Assembly (NCBI GenBank): GCA_014871385.1
Contig: CM026421.1
Span: forward strand, 27,088,752 to 27,152,751
Length of the DNA: 64,000 nucleotides
Origin: Ceratodon purpureus
Lineage: Eukaryota > Streptophyta > Bryopsida > Pseudoditrichales > Ditrichaceae
Direction: 5' to 3'
This document shows positions 10,966 to 19,260 of this stretch, in pieces; the stretch's first letter is position 1, and each line of letters starts with the position of its first letter. Both the position numbers and the translations under genes were made by a program. A model generated the notes under the pieces. It was given only the letters and a program-made list of their open reading frames with translations, did not search any database and was not told where the DNA came from.

Positions 10966-12614
10966 AAATACAATCTCCACTACCTCACATACTATATGCA
11001 CTAATCGTTACCATACATCCAATAATAAATACATGTAATAATATATTAGCTCAGCCCCACATTTACTACTTCAATGATATTTGGACCAATACAGTATTGA
11101 TCAGACTAGCCAACCTAAATAACCCCCCGGAAAGACACATCCTCACTCAACACCCTTATACCAAATTCATTGAAATGAACCATGACCTAATATCCCCAAA
11201 AAACTCAATTCACGACGAACTTTACAAATTTATCCATAACCAAGATACACCACCAACACCTATCATACTCCAAAGAAAATTTCCCTTCTTACCAAATAAA
11301 CTAATCACTGAAGCTTTACGCTGTTTCGAAAGTCTAAATGAATACTCACATCCACCACCCCTTCCAAACATCCCAACACCTCCGCCGAGAATAAACATCA
11401 ATACTAATGACGAAACAAATATAATAACTTGGAATGCATCTTCGCTTAATACAGCTTTACCAAACCTACAAAACCTCGTATACAATTCCTCAAGGAATAC
11501 GACAATTATAAACATCCAAGAAACAAAACTCACAGCAACCAAATCCACTAAATGGATACAAAATCTATTTTCTGAGTATAAACTCATTTTTAATAACACA
11601 CATGCCCTCACAAGATGCATGCAACAAAGAATGCCCTACACCCCCGGAAGAGGAGGCTTACTTACACTTATACACAATAAATATGCCTTCCCTGGAAATA
11701 TTACCAAAATCCCTACACCAGCAAACATTTCCCCATATCTACAAATAATAAAAATAAACAACCATCCGTTATTACCATGGTTAATCATACATTTATACAT
11801 GCCGACACACCTAGAAGACATCCGCCTCATCCCCCACATTCAAACTACAATCACAAACCAAATAAATGCACACCCTAATCATACATACATCCTGTGTGGA
11901 GACTTCAATCGTGATATAGCACTAAACGGAAGACAAAATCAGAACACCAACACCCCACCACAAGAAGAAGATATTCAATGGAAAAACTTTACAAATTCAC
12001 TAAATCTAGAATACATCCCAACAAACACAACATTCACAAGACAAGGAGGTTACAACTACACATCAACTAGTCTCATAGATGGTTTCTACATAAAATCCTT
12101 AGATAATATTAGACTTACCTCCACGACAAACACAAATTTGAATCTAAACTCAGATCATTATCCAGTTACCTTACACATTCCACAAAACATACTGATAGCC
12201 AGACCACCGGCCCCCATCAATACCCCAACAATTAGAATCTTAAATCCAGTACCTCCAGAAAACTTAGAAAAGTTTAATATTGAATTTTTTGAAAAAAATT
12301 CTATACAAATAAATGAATTAACCAGACTTCTAGAAAATAATGACCATCTTACCCCCGCTTTATGGCAGGAAGCTTGCGCATCCTTAGACAAAATTGTAGA
12401 AAAAATCTCAGAAACCATTGAAAAAACATGTAACGCACCCCCACTACCACAACTCACAAATAGAACAAGACAACAAGGTGGCTTTTTACCTCGAAAACTA
12501 GCCAAAGAATGGAAAAAACACCTTGCCACATACCATCTTATCAGAAAAACTATATATATCGCAAAAAAACAACCTCCAATGGCAAACACACCCAATATTG
12601 AACAAAATACGTAG
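10962..12614 (+). CDS. Retrotransposon pol, first part: APE-type endonuclease
   Basis: This frame is open directly from 10962, overlapping the ORF1 stop by four bases, so it has no AUG of its own and would need a frameshift. A Pro-rich linker precedes the exonuclease-endonuclease-phosphatase fold: WNASSLN (start strand), NIQETKLT (metal-binding Glu), a GGLL loop, IIHLYMPTH, CGDFNRD (catalytic Asp-Asn) and SDHYPV (terminal Asp-His). The APE domain nicks target DNA to prime reverse transcription. Downstream follows a helical linker to RT. The frame closes just after an A7 run at 12563-12569, past which the +1 frame carries the continuation, pointing to a one-base indel in that run. Confidence 0.85.
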   Translation: MEIQSPLPHILYALIVTIHPIINTCNNILAQPHIYYFNDIWTNTVLIRLANLNNPPERHILTQHPYTKFIEMNHDLISPKNSIHDELYKFIHNQDTPPTPIILQRKFPFLPNKLITEALRCFESLNEYSHPPPLPNIPTPPPRININTNDETNIITWNASSLNTALPNLQNLVYNSSRNTTIINIQETKLTATKSTKWIQNLFSEYKLIFNNTHALTRCMQQRMPYTPGRGGLLTLIHNKYAFPGNITKIPTPANISPYLQIIKINNHPLLPWLIIHLYMPTHLEDIRLIPHIQTTITNQINAHPNHTYILCGDFNRDIALNGRQNQNTNTPPQEEDIQWKNFTNSLNLEYIPTNTTFTRQGGYNYTSTSLIDGFYIKSLDNIRLTSTTNTNLNLNSDHYPVTLHIPQNILIARPPAPINTPTIRILNPVPPENLEKFNIEFFEKNSIQINELTRLLENNDHLTPALWQEACASLDKIVEKISETIEKTCNAPPLPQLTNRTRQQGGFLPRKLAKEWKKHLATYHLIRKTIYIAKKQPPMANTPNIEQNT

Positions 12615-15600
12615 CCACCAATATGTACAAATCCCACATCCACCAGCAACGGACTCTATACCGAACGAATGGATCGATGACATAGCTAATATTGCAAAAA
12701 CTGCTAACAAAGAAGCCAGGAAAATAACCACAAAATACACTAAAGATTGCATCCACAAAGCTGTATCAAAATATCGACAACTGTATGAAAAAAGCCCCAA
12801 AAAAGTAAATCGAAAAGTCTTCAAAAACTCTGAAACTTCACCTCTTGACTCTATAATGGATAGACAAAACCACATCTTAACTAGTCCGGAAGATATTGCT
12901 CAAGAAATTTACATCCAACAGTCCATTAGTAACCGGCCAACAGTCCCCACATGTCACTATCAAACTACACATCCTCCACAATGCACATGTAGCGTCAGAC
13001 AATACCCATGGCATGACTTGGACGGATTCACAATTGATCAACGCGGAGAACCACAAATCCCCCTTCACACATATTTTGATCAAGAAACCTACGATTTATG
13101 CCTCAAAAACCTAGGAAATAACAAAGCCCCAGGCCCTGACAAAATACCTAACTCTATTCTAAAAAATATGCCCCCACGATTCCACAAACTACTATTTCTA
13201 TTTTTTAAACACTGCTACAAACAAAAACAAATACCTGCAACATGGAAAACCAGTCTAACTGTCTTATTATATAAAAAAGGTGAACCATCCCAACTTACAA
13301 ACCATAGACCTATCGCTTTAGCGAACACCATATACAAACTCTTTACCAGCACATTAACCTTTATCCTTTCCACGTACGGTGAAAGACATCAAATTCTGCA
13401 TGACAGCCAAGAAGGATTCCGAGCAGAAAGAGGAACATCCAGACAACTTCAACTACTTATTGCAGCCTTAGAAGATGCAAGATTTACAAATCAAGATATA
13501 TATATTCTCTACATTGACTTCAAAAATGCTTTTGGCTCCATTGACCATGCGAGACTCTTAGCCATAATGAAAGATCTCGGATACCCAACCGATGCTATAA
13601 ACCTGGTAGGAAATATATACTCACAATCCTCTACTATATTTTTTAGAGAACATTTTGGTAAAACTCTACCTATTCCCATCCAAAGAGGAACAATACAAGG
13701 GGATACTCTTAGTCCATATCTACTTATAATATTCTTAGAACCACTTCTTCGATGGTTACAAAAAGGTGACAATGGATACACCTTTGGTACATCCAAAGTT
13801 ACAATCTCATCTGCAGCATATGCTGATGATTTAGCAGCTATTGCTAACAAATTAGCATCACTACAAATACAACTAAACAAACTAGACAAATTCTGCGAAT
13901 GGGCTGGAATGGATCTTGGTATACCTAAATGTGCAGTGACCGGATGCCCCAATAAATCAAAAATGAACCCCATAGCATTCAAAGCACAGATCCAAGCCAC
14001 CAATATAAACTACAGAAACCAACCAATACCAGTTTTGGACCAACATAGTCCCTATACATATCTTGGAATAAACCTAGCACCATCACTTAAATGGAAAACA
14101 CAAATAAACACCACCACGGCTAAAGTCATCAAACAATGCCAAGCCTTAGTGGCTTGTCCAGCCACTATGAAACAAAAAATTAACATGGCCGACACAGTCA
14201 TACGTGCCGGGATCGCATACAGCTTCTACGCAGTGCCATACTCTATGCCAGCCATTATAAAACTTGACAAAAAGATCATAGCACTCCACAAAACAATATG
14301 TGGACTACCAAAAAGTACATCTAATATTGCTACACAACTCCCACACGATCTGTTCGGAATGGAAGCCTTTTCGTTAAAAAATGCCTATCTACGATGTATT
14401 GGAGAACAATTACAAAATGCTCTCAATGACAAAGGCAGACTCGGTAAAATCTACTTTGGCTTAATACAATTCATACTTGCAAAATTTGGAGGCTCCGAAG
14501 AAATAGACCGCATCAAATATCAAGATTGTGTGAGATCCCCTATTACTAGAACATTGTTTTTACTTAAACATGAAGCCGGAGTCCACCTTAAAAGCACTAT
14601 AGAAAATTTTCTACTAAATCCATCCCCACTCGAAACCGCATGGATGCAAGAAGCACAACACCTACATGGCCTAAATCCCAAAACTTCTCTCAAACTACTA
14701 CAAAAACTACTATTACATAATATAATAAATTTAGAACAAATAACCATGCCTAACGCGACCACCCTAATGAACCCAGATGAATATAAAATATACCACTCCA
14801 ACCCCACAAAACTCATAAAAAGTGCGCTAAATATTGCCAGTCAATTATTTTGTAAACCCACTTGCCATCAAAGATGCCAAATACCATGTAGATTCCGATT
14901 TCACTTCCCCCCAAGAACTCTAAAAAATGATTACATATTATTAAACCACAACATTCTACCACAACAATTGAACCCCCCAATACACCCTCCCAACCCCCCT
15001 ATTCCTGAACTCCCTCCTCCTCCCAATAATATGCTTAAATATCCAAGACAATTCCCCATACACACAATATTAAACCACAAACAAAATAAAATCAAAGATC
15101 CAAATGGGATAAACTATAAAGATACAACATATTTATGCCAATGGACCACGCCAAATAATAATACATACAACAAATGGCGTAGTCAAAGAGAACTTTTCCC
15201 GTGGAGCGACATTAACACTTGTCTCCACAATACTGAATTACTTACTCAATACTACACTAAACAACAACATAAACATTTCCTAAACATCATCGAAAAGCAC
15301 TTCTCCATAGAACAACAAAAAGATACAAGATACGTTACTCCGGCCACAATTATCCCATTGGCACATGTCTCCATTAATGAATGCAATCCAGAAAATGACA
15401 TCGAAACAGAATCGAACATTATCCAAACACAACATGACATCGCACACATATACGAAGATAATGGCCGACACCTCATCACCATTCCAAAAACTAGACTACT
15501 ATGGCTATGGAAACAATATCAACATGCAAAAAATACTCCACATGGCCTTGAGCCATCCACCCAATCATTTGAAACTGAAATTGTCTGGCTATATCAAAGA

Positions 15601-17790
15601 TATAAATATCGTATCCCTAAAAATGATCCACTTAAATGTGCTCAATATACAATACCAACTGAAATACTAGATTTTCTAATATCAACATTCAACATCCACC
15701 AATCTTACTTTTCATCACCAGTTACATGCCCTACACAATTTACCCAATTTTACTCACCATTCTCACGAGATATAATATTTGGCTCTCTAGGGAAAGCATT
15801 TGATCACAAATGGAAAGGAATTGGCTACGCTCACCCCCACAATGAAACCGACATACAACAAGCCATTCATTGGGCCCGCCTTGCGGCAAAAAATGACCCA
15901 AACAGTATCACCATACTCATCTCTCCCGATACTAACTGGTACCAAAACTCCAACCCCTACACTGGTCCATTCCCAGACACACATATTATTGCCCATTTTG
16001 CTGCAGACACCATTACATATGAAGAGCCAACAATTCCCCCCGAACTTAAACTCAAAAGAAAAGAACTTTCTACGCTCCGAATATTCTGTATCCATCACCA
16101 AAACAACAACATCGGTACACACGAGCAAATAAATCAACTCGTTCACACAACTAACAATCTCCAAATATTACAAATTCACACACAAATTGCATCTCCGACT
16201 TCCTTAAACACTCATGTCAATCCCAGTAAAAAATGGTCCAAATCATATCACCCAAACACCCCCGCAAATAACTCAACACCTATCCGACCACTACCAAATT
16301 ACCAAACAAATCTACCACTAAAATTCCACCCCCAATTCAGTTATTACACAGATGGATCATTCAAACCCCCAAAAGAAATGGGCAACGGTAAATGGAGAAG
16401 AGAAAAAGCCGGATACGGTATTTACAGCCCCAAAGGCCTCAATATCCCCAAAAGACTCCATGGACACCAAAATATACTCCGTGCCGAAATGATGGCAGTA
16501 TACAAAACACTCAGAATTATTAACACACAATTCCCTAACGAACCAGCATACATATTTACCGACTGTCTAAATGTACTATACCTACTTAATACACAAATAA
16601 AACATCCCACACTACATAATAGTCATCCCGATCAAACCACACTTGCCTCCATAGTAGAACTACTCCAACAAAGAACACAACCAATTTCACTATACAAAGT
16701 TAGAGCACACATCAACATTGACGGTAACGAAGAGGCAGATTATTTAGCAAAGCAAGGTCTAAAACTAGCACACAGAAAAGCCCTACACTCATACGAACAT
16801 GCCCATGCCACTCCGTTCTACTTCCAAAAAGATAACTGGCCTTCAAGAAACGATGTTCCAGACAAAGGACCAGTTAGAACTCTAGAAAAACAAATCAAAA
16901 AATATGACAGAGAAAACAATCTAGAAAACATGGCCATACAAACCCCCAACATTTGCAAATGGACGGAAAATGTAGACATAGACAATGTACTTTCTAACGA
17001 ATTTTGGGAAAATCCAGCCATCACTGACAAGCAAAAATCATGCCTCATAAAATTCCGTACGGGAACTTACATGGGCCAAGCTAGAAAACAAATGTTTTTC
17101 GGAAGAGAAAGATTTCCATCCATCACATGCCCCATTTGCAATTCACGCGAACCGGATGCATGGCTACATGTATTACTCACATGCCAACAACAACATATAC
17201 ACTCCCTCCGAGTCAAAAGACACAACAAAGCAGTATGGGAAATTAGAAAACTACTAGTCTCATCCGAAAAATCTCGTTGTTTTATTCTAATGAATGCGGG
17301 CACCTTCAATGATAAACCCCCAAAAAATACCGTTCCCAATTGGTTACTTCCATGCACATGTGGCACTCAAAGATGTCATTGTAACTCTAGATTTAGACCA
17401 GACATTCTTTGCGTTAAAGGTTTGCCGTACCAAAGCGACCCCCCTACAGAAATAAACCCCAATCTTACCATACAATTCATTGAATTCACATACTGCAATG
17501 ACAGATTCTCACTTGAAACATTTGTAGCTAAAACCAACAAATACAACCCACTAATTGCCAGTCTTACCGCTAGAGGATGGAAAGTCGACCCCCTCATTGT
17601 CATCAGAGCAGGCGCTAGAGCTACCACACACATTCCTTCAATGAAACTACTTGCAGACAATTTCAAAATACCATGGCTTACCATCAAAAACACCTTTAAA
17701 AACATAAACACTATTGCCATACAATATGCCATGTCTATACTTCTCCACAAAAGAAGAATAGAAACCACCAACCATTACCCGAAACATTAG
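12523..17790 (+). CDS. Retrotransposon pol, main part: RT, MTase-like, RNase H, CCHC, RLE
   Basis: An unbroken frame of about 1750 codons; effective entry is near 12565 from the previous frame. RT: APGPDKIPN, NHRPIAL, YIDFKNAFGS (first catalytic Asp), QGDTLSPYL and AYADDL (13819-13830). Next a Cys cluster (Cx3Cx3Cx3C, 14851-14889). At 15700-15845 YFSSPVTC, FGSLGKAFD and a G-x-x-x-A-HPHN loop resemble the PCIF1 adenine-methyltransferase core, with the expected NPPF-type motif degenerate. RNase H: YTDGS (16345), RAEM, FTDC and NEEAD, with all four acidic residues present. CCHC: Cx2Cx9Hx4C at 17128-17184. RLE: RPD (17395-17403), IEFT (17479-17490) and KxxKY (17530-17544), the R2-type PD-(D/E)XK plan. 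All catalytic positions of RT, RNase H and RLE look intact. The MTase role is uncertain. Confidence 0.85.
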   Translation: MPHTILSEKLYISQKNNLQWQTHPILNKIRSHQYVQIPHPPATDSIPNEWIDDIANIAKTANKEARKITTKYTKDCIHKAVSKYRQLYEKSPKKVNRKVFKNSETSPLDSIMDRQNHILTSPEDIAQEIYIQQSISNRPTVPTCHYQTTHPPQCTCSVRQYPWHDLDGFTIDQRGEPQIPLHTYFDQETYDLCLKNLGNNKAPGPDKIPNSILKNMPPRFHKLLFLFFKHCYKQKQIPATWKTSLTVLLYKKGEPSQLTNHRPIALANTIYKLFTSTLTFILSTYGERHQILHDSQEGFRAERGTSRQLQLLIAALEDARFTNQDIYILYIDFKNAFGSIDHARLLAIMKDLGYPTDAINLVGNIYSQSSTIFFREHFGKTLPIPIQRGTIQGDTLSPYLLIIFLEPLLRWLQKGDNGYTFGTSKVTISSAAYADDLAAIANKLASLQIQLNKLDKFCEWAGMDLGIPKCAVTGCPNKSKMNPIAFKAQIQATNINYRNQPIPVLDQHSPYTYLGINLAPSLKWKTQINTTTAKVIKQCQALVACPATMKQKINMADTVIRAGIAYSFYAVPYSMPAIIKLDKKIIALHKTICGLPKSTSNIATQLPHDLFGMEAFSLKNAYLRCIGEQLQNALNDKGRLGKIYFGLIQFILAKFGGSEEIDRIKYQDCVRSPITRTLFLLKHEAGVHLKSTIENFLLNPSPLETAWMQEAQHLHGLNPKTSLKLLQKLLLHNIINLEQITMPNATTLMNPDEYKIYHSNPTKLIKSALNIASQLFCKPTCHQRCQIPCRFRFHFPPRTLKNDYILLNHNILPQQLNPPIHPPNPPIPELPPPPNNMLKYPRQFPIHTILNHKQNKIKDPNGINYKDTTYLCQWTTPNNNTYNKWRSQRELFPWSDINTCLHNTELLTQYYTKQQHKHFLNIIEKHFSIEQQKDTRYVTPATIIPLAHVSINECNPENDIETESNIIQTQHDIAHIYEDNGRHLITIPKTRLLWLWKQYQHAKNTPHGLEPSTQSFETEIVWLYQRYKYRIPKNDPLKCAQYTIPTEILDFLISTFNIHQSYFSSPVTCPTQFTQFYSPFSRDIIFGSLGKAFDHKWKGIGYAHPHNETDIQQAIHWARLAAKNDPNSITILISPDTNWYQNSNPYTGPFPDTHIIAHFAADTITYEEPTIPPELKLKRKELSTLRIFCIHHQNNNIGTHEQINQLVHTTNNLQILQIHTQIASPTSLNTHVNPSKKWSKSYHPNTPANNSTPIRPLPNYQTNLPLKFHPQFSYYTDGSFKPPKEMGNGKWRREKAGYGIYSPKGLNIPKRLHGHQNILRAEMMAVYKTLRIINTQFPNEPAYIFTDCLNVLYLLNTQIKHPTLHNSHPDQTTLASIVELLQQRTQPISLYKVRAHINIDGNEEADYLAKQGLKLAHRKALHSYEHAHATPFYFQKDNWPSRNDVPDKGPVRTLEKQIKKYDRENNLENMAIQTPNICKWTENVDIDNVLSNEFWENPAITDKQKSCLIKFRTGTYMGQARKQMFFGRERFPSITCPICNSREPDAWLHVLLTCQQQHIHSLRVKRHNKAVWEIRKLLVSSEKSRCFILMNAGTFNDKPPKNTVPNWLLPCTCGTQRCHCNSRFRPDILCVKGLPYQSDPPTEINPNLTIQFIEFTYCNDRFSLETFVAKTNKYNPLIASLTARGWKVDPLIVIRAGARATTHIPSMKLLADNFKIPWLTIKNTFKNINTIAIQYAMSILLHKRRIETTNHYPKH

Positions 17791-17835
17791 ACCCCCCATA
17801 GTCAAAGAAAACCCCTAAATATAATCAAAAATTTT

Positions 17836-17851
17836 AGTAGCCAGAGCTACT
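17836..17851 (+). other. Short hairpin in the retrotransposon 3' UTR
   Basis: AGTAGC-CAGA-GCTACT forms a perfect 6-bp stem with a tetraloop 46 bases after the pol stop. 3' hairpins are recognised by RT in several LINE clades, but so short a stem could be coincidence. Confidence 0.3.
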
Positions 17852-17879
17852 TTATTTGAATTGATAGCATACGGGTGTC

Positions 17880-18085
17880 AAGTCTCTTGTCAACTTCTCA
17901 CAGAGGGGGCTGTTGGTTGGCACAACTCATCTACTGCCTGCAATTGCTCACTCAGCAGTACCAAGCCACTTCATCCCCCACATCCACTCAAACGAGTCCA
18001 TCAGGGTTCGAACCCGGACCAGATTAATGAGACAAACGCTCACCCCCAACCAACAAATGAGCTCGTGGCTTGGTGTCCAAAATTG
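17880..18085 (-). repeat. tRNA-derived, SINE-like sequence
   Basis: Read on the minus strand, GAGCTCATTTGTTGG and TGAGCG (A-box-like), then GTTTGTCTCATTAATC and GGTCCGGGTTCGAACCCTGA (B-box and T-arm) recall an elongator tRNA-Met/Ile layout. The acceptor stem does not close, so it is not a functional tRNA but probably a SINE head or tRNA-like relic. It lies directly downstream of the LINE. Confidence 0.45.
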
Positions 18086-18209
18086 AAATCAAATGAATCT
18101 TGTGTTGATAATCACTACTATTTACTGGCTACCTGTTACTAGTTACTGGTTACTGGTTACTTTGTGACTAAAGTGTCTACTCTCGAAAGGGGGGAGTAGA
18201 TCTTTACTT

Positions 18210-18302
18210 CCATACCTTTGTCCTGTGGGCATTGGCTTGGGGGTGGATCGAACAGACACTTAATTCACTTCGGTCTCCTCCGGAGACCGTAGTTTCTCTC
18301 TC
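18210..18302. repeat. Dispersed ~90-bp repeat, copy A, with hairpin
   Basis: About 93 bases closely matching 24810-24900. Shared blocks include GTGGGCATTGG and CGAACAGACACT. Copy A contains a perfect 8-bp hairpin, CGGTCTCC-TCC-GGAGACCG (18271-18289). Probably a short SINE or MITE family. Confidence 0.65.
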
Positions 18303-19260
18303 TGGTGTGTTATTGAGAATTGATTTGTTGTAAAACTTAAGTTGGATTGAAGGGTCTCGGTGCACAAAATAATTGGAGCTTTTGAAAAGCGTCACATAAT
18401 TTTCTTCATTATAATTTGCACACACGATAAAAAGTTGAAGTTTTTAATTGTATTTTGTATTTGAGATGATTTTTTTTTTTTAAGTGTCAACACTTCAAAC
18501 AAGTGTAGTAATTTTTGAAATCGTATCCAATACTTGTACTGATATCTCCAAAATATAGCATCCTACCAACTTGGATAGGAACTAAGAAACAATTTTGAAA
18601 CCTAGTTTTCTATTAGTGCTTGCATTTTGCTTCTATGTCCAAATTTTGTAAGTGATAGCATATAGAAACACTAATAAAGACGCTTTGGCCTCTATTTAGG
18701 GAAATGAAGTTATAGCCTCTAGCTTTAAGCATATTAGTCAAGAGTAGTAGACTTGCCAAAAGTCTTCAAAAGTCAAATGTATAACATGAATTTTTGGAAA
18801 TAACAATTATATGGATCAAAATGCCCTTAATACTTAATTCCTAAAATTCTTAGAGACCATATTATGGTGGCAGCAAATTGGGGAAGTTACTTTAAATGCC
18901 AAAAAAATACAAATTTTCTAAATATTTTTTCCACGCACTCCTTCACCAATAACTTTTCTATGGTATAATTTTTGAAGCATTTGAAGTTACGATGCAAAAG
19001 TTGTGAATTTTAGAGGAGTTTATCCTTGATCTATGAGCATGTAATTAATTACAATCTTCCATATTTTGCCTATGCTACTTGTCATTTACAAATGTAGAAA
19101 GAAAATAGACTAATTTTCAAAAGATGGGCACTTAGAACATAATGGAACCAATATTCTCTCATCCATATATATTGATGAATTTCAAAATCTTATAGAGTTT
19201 CAATTTTGAAATTTTATATATCTTTTAAATAAAATTTAGACTTCGTGTATAGAAGTCATG
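18303..19260. other. AT-rich intergenic DNA
   Basis: No open frame of note and no domain. The AT-rich style is like the adjoining DNA transposon, so it may be older transposon debris. I see no identifiable feature. Confidence 0.3.

Larger units (their letters stand above)
6666..17851 (+). mobile_element. Dualen/RandI-like non-LTR retrotransposon with 2A and two endonucleases
   Basis: A LINE-type element without LTRs. Order: ORF1 with repeats, 2A motif (10729-10767), APE endonuclease (about 11425-12180), reverse transcriptase (about 13080-14200), a long linker with a Cys cluster, a PCIF1-methyltransferase-like segment (about 15640-16030), RNase H (16330-16770), CCHC knuckle (17128-17184) and restriction-like endonuclease (17395-17545). 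APE plus RLE in one element is the hallmark of Dualen/RandI, described from Chlamydomonas. The boundaries are not proven: I found neither a poly-A tail nor a target-site duplication. Only two small frame breaks lie within 7.3 kb of pol, so this copy is fairly young or kept under constraint. Confidence 0.75.

Noticed and set aside
18001-18060. Functional tRNA genes here and near 45155/54820
   Set aside because: B-box-like words exist, but no acceptor stem or full cloverleaf can be drawn. Annotated as tRNA-derived repeats only.
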